A stretch of DNA of 64,000 nucleotides from Lachnospiraceae bacterium MD308. Lineage in GTDB: Bacteria > Bacillota > Clostridia > Lachnospirales > Lachnospiraceae. The stretch is from NCBI GenBank assembly GCA_010206225.2, contig VIQU02000009.1, forward strand, positions 1 through 64,000, read 5' to 3'. The notes under the pieces are model-generated. The model did no database searches. It saw only the letters and a program-made list of their open reading frames with translations, and had not been told where the DNA came from. The stretch's first letter is position 1. Each line of letters starts with the position of its first letter. Below, in pieces: positions 55,674-63,430 of the stretch. The position numbers were made by a program, and so were the translations under genes.

Positions 55674-56362
55674 TTCGCCTCGCCTCCCGTCCACTGATAG
55701 CCCATGCCGTAAACGGTCTTGATGTAGGGCGTGCCACCGTCGGATTCAATCTTGCTGCGAATCCGGCTGATGGAGGTTGTCAGGGTGTGTTCATCCACAA
55801 ACTTCTCGTCTATATCCCACAGCTTTTCCAAAAGCTGCCCACGGGTCAGCACTTGCCGGGGATTTTTGCGGAACAGGTTCAGCATTTTGCACTCCATCGG
55901 GGATAGGGTCAGGGGCTTGCCGTTTAAGGAAGCCGTCTGCTCCGAGAAGTCCAGAAACAGCCGCCCGTCGTCGTAAATATCCTTGGCCGGTTTGTGATGT
56001 TCCAGCATGGCGAACATGGCTTTGATTTTCCGCTGCAAGGCCCCGATCACAAAGGGCTTTGTGATGTAGTCCACCGCGCCTGCCTCATAGCCACGTATCT
56101 GGTCGCTCTCCTGATCGTTGGCGGTCAGGAAAATTACGATGGTGTCCGGGTGCTGGGGCTTTATCAGCTTGCACAGTTCAAAACCGTTCCCATCCGGCAG
56201 GTTGATGTCCAGCAGCACCAGGTCAAATTCCCGCTGGCGCAGGACATCGTCTGCGGTTCTGGCATTTAGGGCAGAAGTCACGCCGTATCCGTCTGCGGTC
56301 AGGTTATAGGCTAACATCTTATTCAAAAAACTGTCGTCCTCGACAATTAAAATCTGCTTCAT
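55670..56362 (-). CDS. OmpR-family response regulator
   Basis: A 230-residue regulator: REC (ILIVEDDSFLNKMLAYNL, phospho-Asp in DLVLLDINLPDG, FLTAND, YITKPF) and winged helix (TLSPMECKMLNLFRKNPRQV to YIKTVYGMGYQW). ATG 56362 follows GGAAG. The frame continues 14 codons upstream into promoter DNA. It is preceded by its own AAATGT direct repeat (56403-56424), so autoregulation and control of the FtsX promoters are inferred. Confidence 0.92.
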   Translation of the reverse strand: MKQILIVEDDSFLNKMLAYNLTADGYGVTSALNARTADDVLRQREFDLVLLDINLPDGNGFELCKLIKPQHPDTIVIFLTANDQESDQIRGYEAGAVDYITKPFVIGALQRKIKAMFAMLEHHKPAKDIYDDGRLFLDFSEQTASLNGKPLTLSPMECKMLNLFRKNPRQVLTRGQLLEKLWDIDEKFVDEHTLTTSISRIRSKIESDGGTPYIKTVYGMGYQWTGGEAK

Positions 56363-56402
56363 ATCCGCACTTCCTTTGCTTTTTGCAGATAGTATAACAG
56401 GC

Positions 56403-56424
56403 AAATGTCCGCGAAATGTTACAG
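56403..56424 (-). promoter_or_regulatory. AAATGT direct-repeat site before the regulator gene
   Basis: AAATGTCCGCG plus AAATGTTACAG, identical over 22 bases to the elements before the ATPase and permeases 1 and 2. The second, inverted element is absent here. Confidence 0.75.
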
Positions 56425-56441
56425 CGGACGGATTTTTTCAA

Positions 56442-57152
56442 AAAAATATCCACCTCTATTATAATTTCATTCTGGGGTTCCTCCCCGTATCCCATCAGCC
56501 GGTCCACATTGGCTTTTGCGGTCAGCAAATCCCGCATTTCCTCGCGGGAGCGCCAGTACTCGGCATAGTCTTTTTTCTTTCCTGTCGCCCAGCAAACTAA
56601 AGTTCCTTGACCATTCCTGTTAATGCCGATGGGCAGGTTGTCATCATGGTCGTTGACTTCCGCCGCATAGTAGTTGAGGTACATATTCAGATGTCCGGCA
56701 GCCTCCGGCGTCAGCTTTTTTGTTTTCAGTTCAATCAGCACATAGGCTCACAGAATTTTGTTATAATAAACCATATCCACATAGTAGTGGGTATTATTTA
56801 AGGTGATCCGCTGCTGGGTTCCTACAAACATGAATCCCCGGCCAAGTTCCAGCAGGAATTTTTCAATCTTCTGCAAGACTTCAAACTTCAAGGCCGCAAG
56901 CTCCCCATTGGTAAGGATAACTGTCTGACCGCATGTCGTGACGGGGTATTCTTCATAGGGTGCTTCAAAATATTCGTCTGTTGTGCCTAAAGGGTAAAAT
57001 TTTTCTTCTGTGAGGTATTCAAGGGATCTTTCTTTTTGCCGTCGCCTGCTCCTGTCACGCCATGCGTTGATAGCCGCAAATCGTATGACGGTCTTGCAAT
57101 AGCCGGTGAAAGTATACATGATGTGTTCTCTGTATGCTTCTGTGCAAGGCAT
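56442..57152 (-). pseudogene. Chimeric remnant: conjugative-element sigma factor and DUF1016 nuclease
   Basis: Three pieces joined in one frame. 57152-56892 reads MPCTEAYREHIMYTFTGYCK and LEYLTEEKFYPLGTTDEYFE to ILTNGELAALK, the front of the sigma-like protein carried by Tn916-type elements. 56891-56622 reads KIEKFLLELGRGFMFVG to IELKTKKLTPEAAGHLNMYL, the PD-(D/E)xK C-terminus of DUF1016/YhcG proteins, broken by TGA at 56748-56750 where family members have lysine. 56621-56442 is a third, unrecognised end (YAEYWRSREEMRDLLTAKAN). Debris of an integrative element. Confidence 0.75.
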
Positions 57153-57289
57153 AGATGATTCCCCCTTTCTCCCACATGGGGCTGTGCATGGTTTACGGTT
57201 GCATTTATAATTCAAAGGGCGGCGGCTCTTTAGACTGTTGCTCTTTGATTATCTATTGCTGTCGGCTGGTTTAATTACTTTGGCGGCTC

Positions 57290-58612
57290 TTAATCAGAGG
57301 GATATATATAACGTTTGCTCATAGCACTTACAATCCCGAAATAGCAAATATAAAAAACTACAATACACGCCCCAAAATCACCAGTTAATTTGAGCAGAAT
57401 ATTATTCAAAGACACTGGCAGCATTAAGTTCATTTTTCCATTCAGTATTGGTACGCAGAATAAAATAATCAGAAAAGCCATTATCATTGGAGAGGATAAT
57501 TTAATTGCTATCTGCTGGTTCACAAGTCTTGCTATCTGCTTATCGCTTTTTCCCATACAGCGCATTATCTGATTGCTTTTTGAATTTTGCCTAATCTCTA
57601 TAATCTGCTGCAAAGATAGTATCGAAAAATAAATAACCAGAAAAACAATACAGATACTTATTTGTGAAGTTCCCATCCACTGGCGCATAGCCGTATCAAA
57701 AAGCTGAAATTCCGGCTGCAATATCAGTATTCCAGTTACAAAAGAAGCCCCGGAAAACAAAAAGCATATGCAAAAAACAGTATTAACCATAGCAGCCGTT
57801 TTGAAATTTGATGTAACATTTGCCGTAATATATAGCCTGTCTTTTTGATATATCTTAACGGATTTCATTCGCCTGTACACATATAAATAGCCAAACACCC
57901 ATTTGTAAAAAGCAAAAACAGATATTAGCAAAGGAATTGCTGTAACAGATACGGGATAAACAATATAAACTTCCGGCAAAAAGACGATGCTCCAAACGCA
58001 ACCAATGAAACACACAAAACACAAAAAGAAAATAATGCCCCATTTTTTATAGTTCCCTATATTTTTTACGCCTTGATTGCGGTTTCTTTCATACATCAGC
58101 TCCCTTATTTGCAGCTTGTCTAAGCGTTGCTTCAATCGAAAAGAACACACTGTTTCAATAAGGGAAAAAAACAGAAACGTATATAACATACTTTTACCAT
58201 AAAGGAATCCGCAATGTTTCATTTCATGCAATGGCTCACGGAAATACCAAAATCCATATATGGAAAAACCTATTGTTGTTCCTGCTATATAGCAGCAAAA
58301 TCCAATCAACAAGACTTCGCATAGGAACAGCCGGGTTAATCTCCTTTTTTCCATACCCAATAATAAATAGCTTGCAAATTCTTTTGCCCGCTGCTTTAGC
58401 AGAAATAAGTCTATATATCCGACTAAAACTATCTGAATAACTGCTATTAGCAATGGCAGAGAAATCACTTGAAAACCGGCTGATTCTCCTATAATGGTTA
58501 TACAATTAGATACCTCTATAATCGCCAAAAGGACGGTCATGGCAACAACATATAAAAGGTAATTTATAAAAGTCCGCTTGGCATTACGGATTGACAGCTT
58601 CAAGTATATCAT
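57290..58612 (-). CDS. FtsX-fold ABC permease without large extracellular domain
   Basis: A 440-residue membrane protein with eight helices. The front half resembles BceB-type permeases (LLKQRAKEFASYLLLGMEKRRLTRLFLCE), but the long extracellular loop is reduced to a short segment near residue 310, and a second coupling region SKSNQIMRCMGKSDKQIARL follows. About two thirds of usual BceB length. It overlaps the XRE-ATPase gene by 29 bases, so the two form one transporter. Confidence 0.8.
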   Translation of the reverse strand: MIYLKLSIRNAKRTFINYLLYVVAMTVLLAIIEVSNCITIIGESAGFQVISLPLLIAVIQIVLVGYIDLFLLKQRAKEFASYLLLGMEKRRLTRLFLCEVLLIGFCCYIAGTTIGFSIYGFWYFREPLHEMKHCGFLYGKSMLYTFLFFSLIETVCSFRLKQRLDKLQIRELMYERNRNQGVKNIGNYKKWGIIFFLCFVCFIGCVWSIVFLPEVYIVYPVSVTAIPLLISVFAFYKWVFGYLYVYRRMKSVKIYQKDRLYITANVTSNFKTAAMVNTVFCICFLFSGASFVTGILILQPEFQLFDTAMRQWMGTSQISICIVFLVIYFSILSLQQIIEIRQNSKSNQIMRCMGKSDKQIARLVNQQIAIKLSSPMIMAFLIILFCVPILNGKMNLMLPVSLNNILLKLTGDFGACIVVFYICYFGIVSAMSKRYIYPSD

Positions 58613-59681
58613 GGCTTTCTCCCTCTATCCATTCTATTTTCTTCAAAACATCTGCGAAAAAGGTCTGTTTGTTTTCCTGTTCCCGGTTTAATGATGTCTT
58701 TATTTTGCCGTCTTTCATAAACAAAATCCTGTCACAATAGCTGGCTGCCATGACATCATGTGTGACCATCAATATGGTTGCGCCGTACTCTCTGCAAAGC
58801 ATAGCAAGGGTGTCTAAAAGCTGTCTGGCAGCGCGGGAATCTAATGCCCCGGTAGGCTCGTCCGCAAGTATAATGTCAGGATTTACCACGATAGCACGGG
58901 CGCAGGCGCAGCGTTGCCGTTGCCCTCCCGATACCTCATATGGAAATTTATCTAATATCGCTGATATATCCAGCTTTTCAGATAAACTTTGAATTGTTGG
59001 GCGAATGCTTTCTTTGGAAACCTCTTTAATTGTCAAAGCAAGCGCAATATTTTCATAGATAGTCAAAGTTTCAAGTAAATTGTATTCTTGGAAAACAAAG
59101 CCTAAATGTCTGCGGCGAAATTCTGCGGTAGCTTCGTCTGGTATATCCACTATATTCTGTCCGCTTATTCGTATCGTCCCATTTGTTGGCTTGTCTATTG
59201 TGGCTATTAAATTAAGCAATGTTGTTTTCCCAGAACCGGAAGCCCCCATAATTCCAACAAAGCTGCCGTGCGGTATCTGAAAACTTACATCATTTACAGC
59301 TAATACTGAATTATTTTCTGTTTCATAGAGTTTGGAAACATTTTCAACTTCCAAAACATTTTCGGTGGTTGTATCACTTTCTTTTGATCCCCATTTATCG
59401 TGTCCTAACCAATTTGTAATCACGTCCATAAGTACCTCATCTGCTTTTTCTTTCAAATTTTCTTCTGTAATGCACTCGCCCGCAAATAGTTCATTCAAAG
59501 TAACGTCTAAAAGAGTGCATAAAGGCATAAACAAAGACAAATCCGGCATAGACCGTCCTGTTTCCCATTTTGAAATAGCTTTATCGGTAATTTCCAGTTT
59601 TTCTGCCAACTGGCTTTGCGTCCAGCCTTTTGCTCTCCGGCGTTCGGAAATAAAAGTTCCAATCTTAATTTGATTCATCAT
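58584..59681 (-). CDS. XRE DNA-binding domain fused to Bce-type ABC ATPase
   Basis: A 365-residue fusion. Residues 5-65 are a helix-turn-helix of the XRE/Cro type (RRRAKGWTQSQLAEKLEITD, AISKWETGRSMPDLSLFMPL). Residues 112-340 are a complete ATPase: Walker A GASGSGKTT, Q-loop FQEYNLLETLT, signature VSGGQRQR, Walker B IILADEPTGALD, H-loop THD. The fusion would let the transporter's own ATPase bind DNA, probably the inverted repeats about 55-105 bases upstream. Two adjacent ATG codons follow GGAGG. Confidence 0.88.
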   Translation of the reverse strand: MMNQIKIGTFISERRRAKGWTQSQLAEKLEITDKAISKWETGRSMPDLSLFMPLCTLLDVTLNELFAGECITEENLKEKADEVLMDVITNWLGHDKWGSKESDTTTENVLEVENVSKLYETENNSVLAVNDVSFQIPHGSFVGIMGASGSGKTTLLNLIATIDKPTNGTIRISGQNIVDIPDEATAEFRRRHLGFVFQEYNLLETLTIYENIALALTIKEVSKESIRPTIQSLSEKLDISAILDKFPYEVSGGQRQRCACARAIVVNPDIILADEPTGALDSRAARQLLDTLAMLCREYGATILMVTHDVMAASYCDRILFMKDGKIKTSLNREQENKQTFFADVLKKIEWIEGESHDILEAVNP

Positions 59682-59733
59682 TCAGTCCTCCTGCTTGCGG
59701 TAGATTATATAAATCCGGCATAAAAATGAACAC

Positions 59734-59788
59734 CTACTAATGGTAGAGTTGGATAAAACGGGGATTTTTAACTCTACTGATAGTATAG
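59734..59788 (-). promoter_or_regulatory. Paired operator-like repeats before the XRE-ATPase gene
   Basis: CTACTAATGGTAG (59734-59746) and CTACTGATAGTATAG (59774-59788) are two related imperfect palindromes 40 bp apart, and AGAGTT/AACTCT extend them as an inverted pair. ATTATA at 59704 reads TATAAT on the minus strand, so the repeats would sit at and above the promoter. Confidence 0.55.
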
Positions 59789-59945
59789 TTCTGAACGAAA
59801 TTTGACGAAATATGAGGAAATATGTACATTCAGATTATATCATTCCGCTATCTCTAAATCTATCTTGTTTGTGATATTCAAAAAAAGATATTCTTGTTTT
59901 CGGTCGCTTACTTCTTTACGCGAATCTGACATTTAGACAGGTACT

Positions 59946-60362
59946 ATGAAAAGAAAGCTTGCTCTTGTGGTAAAGCCTTTTTCTCTAATTGAACTTACAG
60001 CAAGAATTAAGGCCAACATTCGCCGGGCAAGAACTTATCAAGCCATGCCAAGCGATATGGGTGTCAAAATCAAGGATTTAGAGATTGACCCAATAACTCA
60101 TACTGTTATCCGCCAAGGAACTTTGATTGATTTAACCCCCATCGAATTTGAGATTTTGTATTTGTTGGCAACCCATCTAGGACAAGCTTTCTCAAAAGAG
60201 CGATTGTATGAACTCGTTTGGAAAGAGCCGTATTTTGAAAATGGGAATGTACTGAATACACATATCAATCGCCTGCGTATGAAGTTAAAGAACAATGCGG
60301 AAGATGCTACAACCTATATAAAAACTTTATGGGGTATTGGCTACAAGATGGAGGACAAATAG
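59946..60362 (+). pseudogene. OmpR-type response regulator lacking its receiver domain
   Basis: The frame opens just before VVKPFSLIELTARIKANIRR, the last strand of a REC domain, and continues through a complete winged helix (DLTPIEFEILYLLATHLGQA to YIKTLWGIGYKMEDK). About 95 N-terminal residues, including the phospho-Asp, are missing. The 59789-59945 DNA before it shows no REC sequence. Confidence 0.8.
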
Positions 60363-60509
60363 ATGTAGATTCTGTTTGCGATTCTTTCATATGTTCTGTT
60401 GCTTATCAGTTACAACTCTATCATATCATATTTGGGGATATTCATCGTCAAAAAATTGTCGCACCTATTTATCTGGAAACAGTTGATTTTGTTATTACAT
60501 TTAGTTTAG
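60363..60509 (+). pseudogene. Remnant of a histidine kinase N-terminus
   Basis: Directly after the broken regulator: ATG, TAG, then in frame ILFAILSYVLLLISYNSIIS and YLGIFIVKKLSHLF, a hydrophobic start like those of kinases partnered with OmpR regulators, then a stop. The second codon is a stop and the catalytic part is gone. Confidence 0.5.
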
Positions 60510-60533
60510 CACATTTATAGAACATCTACAATT

Positions 60534-60554
60534 TTCCAGTATGTCAAACTGGAA
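60534..60554. repeat. 21-bp hairpin repeat, copy 2
   Basis: TTCCAGT, seven bases, ACTGGAA: a perfect 7-bp stem, immediately downstream of the GNAT gene. Same repeat as at 35183 and 61032. Confidence 0.65.
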
Positions 60555-60555
60555 C

Positions 60556-61005
60556 TTATAGATATCTTACATATACTCTTGAATCTTCTCCATGCATATC
60601 TTTCATCATTTCAAAAAACTCATACCCATATTTCTCATATAGCCCATTATGATTTGTTGAAATATAAATACAATTAATTCCATCCGTTTTTGCCAATGTT
60701 TCAGCATATCTTAACAACCTTCCAACATAACGATGTCCTCTATAATGCGGAAAGGTATATACCCACCCAATCCATGGTGTTAATTCTGTTGGTTGAATAT
60801 CGTCCTTTTCAGCAAATGTGCAAAAAGAAATCAAATCTCCTCCGTCTACCAACATAAGCACCTTTGTATTTTCACCGACATATTCCTTCAACTTTTGATT
60901 TTTTAATAGTTCATATAAAAACTGACCTGCCCCCCAATCACTTTCTTTAATCTTTGAAAGCCAATATTCTTTGTCATCTGTACTGAAATATTCGATTATG
61001 TTCAC
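60556..61005 (-). CDS. GNAT-family N-acetyltransferase
   Basis: A 149-residue acetyltransferase: central strand WIGWVYTFPHYRGHRYVGRLLRYAE contains the acetyl-CoA pyrophosphate loop (RGHRYVG), followed by CIYISTNHNGLYEKYGYEFF, the usual GNAT end motif. Substrate unknown. It is a single gene framed by hairpin-repeat copies 2 and 3, a possible sign of cassette-like mobility. Confidence 0.88.
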   Translation of the reverse strand: MNIIEYFSTDDKEYWLSKIKESDWGAGQFLYELLKNQKLKEYVGENTKVLMLVDGGDLISFCTFAEKDDIQPTELTPWIGWVYTFPHYRGHRYVGRLLRYAETLAKTDGINCIYISTNHNGLYEKYGYEFFEMMKDMHGEDSRVYVRYL

Positions 61006-61031
61006 TGCGTACCTTCCTCCTAACTCCGATT

Positions 61032-61052
61032 TTCCAATATGTCAAACTGAGA
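61032..61052. repeat. 21-bp hairpin repeat, copy 3
   Basis: TTCCAATATGTCAAACTGAG region: a diverged copy of the hairpin at 60534, upstream of the GNAT gene, with the stem partly lost. Confidence 0.45.
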
Positions 61053-61122
61053 TTCTGAAGTTAAAACTCAGATCTGGTTCCTTGCGACAATAACAATCCA
61101 CCCATTAATTTCACACATAAAA

Positions 61123-61350
61123 TTATAGTGTTTTCATCATCAAAATCATCGTAATCTTGCTCAATAACCCTTTCATGCAATTTTCTTCACACTTATAACA
61201 ATGTGTCAGTTCTTTTGCAATCGAACATTTTTTATTCTCACAAAAATCATTATCTGGACAGCCGTTTGAGCCACATCCATTACAATCAATATTTTCTGTG
61301 CATAATCAACACGCAAGACCACATCTGGCAATTCCTAATTCTCGTTTCAT
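61123..61350 (-). pseudogene. DUF3795-like Cys-rich gene with in-frame TGA, truncated
   Basis: A GGAGGTG site precedes ATG 61350. The frame reads MKRELGIARCGLAC, TGA (61306-61308), then LCTENIDCNGCGSNGC, NKKCSIAKELTHCYKCEENC and MKGLLSK before the similarity ends and a stop follows. Relatives have a cysteine at the TGA position and continue for 40-60 more residues, so the gene carries a nonsense change plus a 3' loss. Confidence 0.65.
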
Positions 61351-61355
61351 GGAAC

Positions 61356-61576
61356 ACCTCCATAACTTCCGATTGTGATTTGATGATTTTCAAGGGAAAT
61401 ATTAGCTGTTATATTTTGTTATTAAAAAGCCCGCTAACCCTTAAAAATACTAATTTTATTGCAGGTGAGCTTTCCCTCAAAGTTTCCCTTGTGTTATATC
61501 TTCCCACAGGGCATTACGAACCCTGATAAGGAAAAAAATGAGAGAAACAAATCACATAAAACATTATAACACAAAA
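61356..61576 (-). repeat. Duplicated promoter/leader segment, copy B, split by an insert
   Basis: Matches copy A (35304-35388) in two blocks, 61356-61395 and 61532-61576, in the same order: ribosome site, CGATTGTGATTTGATGATTT and CATAAAACATTATAACACAA. Between them are 136 extra bases. Confidence 0.7.
61396..61531. mobile_element. 136-bp insert flanked by AAGG
   Basis: Relative to copy A, 136 bases are inserted here, with AAGG immediately before the insert (61392-61395) and at its end (61528-61531), as a short target duplication would give. It has no coding capacity and no clear terminal inverted repeats. A MITE-like insertion or a scar of element excision are both possible. Confidence 0.35.
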
Positions 61577-61767
61577 TGAACAGGTACGGTGAACTGATTG
61601 AACTGCTTAGGGCGGTATGCAGCTATAGGCAAATGCGAAAGATTCCTTGGAATTGTATTAAATCTCCATACAAAAAATGCCGGGGACTGGAATCATTTTA
61701 TTTGCACAAGTTCTATTCCTCTCTCTTTTCCGAGATTCCGTGAGTATAGCTTTTGTTCGGAATTATT
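61577..61767. other. Gap with no supported gene
   Basis: A 55-codon plus-strand frame starts at ATG 61576 (MNRYGELIELLRAVCSYRQM) without a ribosome site and resembles nothing I know. The minus strand has only short frames. Together with the adjacent remnants this looks like eroded DNA. Confidence 0.3.
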
Positions 61768-61910
61768 TCAATGCTCATGCACGCCGAGATTGGTAATAGT
61801 ATGACCGTTGCCGCCTGTGTAAGTTGTTCCTGACGGTGCATTTCCCACAAGTCCCCCTTCGTTCAGATAATTTTCGTTGGTAGCGTTTTTACAACAGTCT
61901 TTCGATTCAT
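61768..61910 (-). pseudogene. Unidentified gene remnant after the DUF4405 gene
   Basis: An AGGA site and ATG (61910) begin MNRKTVVKTLPTKII and stop. The overlapping frame reads NENYLNEGGLVGNAPSGTTY and TGGNGHTITNLGVHEH to a stop, and this has the look of a real protein end. Probably two pieces of one gene out of frame, downstream member of the redox cluster. Family not recognised. Confidence 0.35.
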
Positions 61911-61924
61911 AATGACCGTCCTTT

Positions 61925-62611
61925 CTACTCTTCTTGTTTTTTCGTTCCTTTGCATTCTCTGGTTATGCCGGATGTATAATGTCCTATTACAACGAACAGT
62001 CCCATTATCGCCATGTAATCCAAAAGAAACCGTATTATTGGTTCTGCAAAATCAAAAAATGCAAATTGATTTTGGAATAGTAAATAGCTACCGATGTCCC
62101 GTTTTATAAATGCATACACACCGTATCCCGCAATTATCAGGGCAATGATACGAAACACCCATGCCCACATAGCAGACGAATTTTTTGTCAGCCGTTTTAC
62201 CATTCCCATCATCATATTCCAATGAAATCCAAGGTGAAGGCTCATAAAAACAAATCCCCAATAAGCTGAGAGCATATGCAGATTTCTCGCAAATGACAGT
62301 CCATTACCAAACGGCAGGAACGAAAATATATGGCGGGATAACATTACACCGCTGAATATAGAGCCTGCCACCCAAAACAAAACCAACACAACAAGTACGG
62401 TTTGCAGAGTTCGCAGGGCAGTATATTTGCCCTTAATCAAATTTTTCGTCCATCTGCTATTTAAAATGTGGTGCAGAATAAAAAGCACAAACATAATGAT
62501 ACCAAGCAGTTCATGGAACACTTGCCCAATCAGCTCATATGTCATCAAAAACAAGAGTACCGCTGTCATTGCAATGTCTACCACTATTCTTACACTCTGT
62601 TTTCTTTTCAT
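61925..62611 (-). CDS. DUF4405 membrane protein (cytochrome b-like)
   Basis: A 228-residue integral membrane protein with five helices. Histidines in LFILHHILN, ARNLHMLSAYW and FMSLHLGFHWN are spaced like haem ligands of cytochrome b-type four-helix bundles. ATG 62611 has AGGTGG eight bases upstream. In an operon with a flavodoxin lipoprotein and an iron alcohol dehydrogenase remnant, it may pass electrons across the membrane. That role is inferred. Confidence 0.8.
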   Translation of the reverse strand: MKRKQSVRIVVDIAMTAVLLFLMTYELIGQVFHELLGIIMFVLFILHHILNSRWTKNLIKGKYTALRTLQTVLVVLVLFWVAGSIFSGVMLSRHIFSFLPFGNGLSFARNLHMLSAYWGFVFMSLHLGFHWNMMMGMVKRLTKNSSAMWAWVFRIIALIIAGYGVYAFIKRDIGSYLLFQNQFAFFDFAEPIIRFLLDYMAIMGLFVVIGHYTSGITRECKGTKKQEE

Positions 62612-62639
62612 CTTTCTCACCACCTTTTACAGAAAACGA

Positions 62640-63398
62640 TTATTTATTTAAGCTGTTAATCCATTCTTCAACATCCTCAAAAGTCACATCGCTCACTTTT
62701 GAATGTGTTACCTTATATCCTTCTGACAGCACTGTTGCATCTGATTGTATGCTCTGAATTTCCGATATGGTATCTGAAAAACCACTTCCACCACTGGTAA
62801 CAAACGGAATAATTATTTTCCCTGAAAAATCATATTCTTCCAAGAAAGAATATACTGCCATTGGCATTCCGTAGTACCAGTTTGGGAAACCAAGATACAC
62901 GGTATCGTACTCATCCATATTCTCTATATGAGAAACAAGTTTCGGGCGGGCGTTTTCTTTGCTTTCTTTAGCGCCTTGCTGGTCGGTAGCATCATAAGCA
63001 GCCGGATACTTTTCCTCGGTTTCAATCAAAAACAGATCTCCGCCTGTGGCTCTCTGAATCAACGTAGCAATGTACTGTGTGTTTCCGTACAACTCGCCGT
63101 CCTTCACAATCAGACTTGCAGAAGCAACAGCATCTACTCCGGCAGGAAAATCTGTGTTTCCTACACGAGAAAAGTATGCAATTAAAGTTTTGGAATCTTC
63201 CTCCTGCTTGGAATCCGCCGCACTCTGATCCACATCGTCCTGACCTGAATTATTTTGTTCAGTCCCATTTTGATTTTGGGTACTTTGAGCAGAATTATCA
63301 TGGAATGAAAAATCACCGTTTTTTTGCGTATTGCTGTTGCATCCTGCAAATGCAAGCAAAACGAATGCACATAATAGTACCGTTGCTACTTTTTTCAT
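62640..63398 (-). CDS. Flavodoxin-domain lipoprotein
   Basis: A 252-residue lipoprotein: signal VLLCAFVLLAFAGC with the lipid-anchored Cys at about residue 19, a polar Gln/Asn/Ser/Asp linker (20-70), and a flavodoxin domain opening KTLIAYFSRVGNTDF with LGFPNWYYGMPMAVYSFLEE and FVTSGGSGFSDT as FMN-binding loops. It should sit on the outer face of the membrane, an uncommon place for a flavodoxin, next to the DUF4405 protein as likely redox partner. Confidence 0.9.
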   Translation of the reverse strand: MKKVATVLLCAFVLLAFAGCNSNTQKNGDFSFHDNSAQSTQNQNGTEQNNSGQDDVDQSAADSKQEEDSKTLIAYFSRVGNTDFPAGVDAVASASLIVKDGELYGNTQYIATLIQRATGGDLFLIETEEKYPAAYDATDQQGAKESKENARPKLVSHIENMDEYDTVYLGFPNWYYGMPMAVYSFLEEYDFSGKIIIPFVTSGGSGFSDTISEIQSIQSDATVLSEGYKVTHSKVSDVTFEDVEEWINSLNK

Positions 63399-63430
63399 TT
63401 TTTTGTCTCCGTTTCATCCTCAAACTTCTC

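Noticed and set aside
35000-61600. Complete integrative element with integrase and transposase
   Set aside because: No transposase, integrase or relaxase gene is visible. Only a sigma-factor fragment and scars remain, so an intact element is not claimed.
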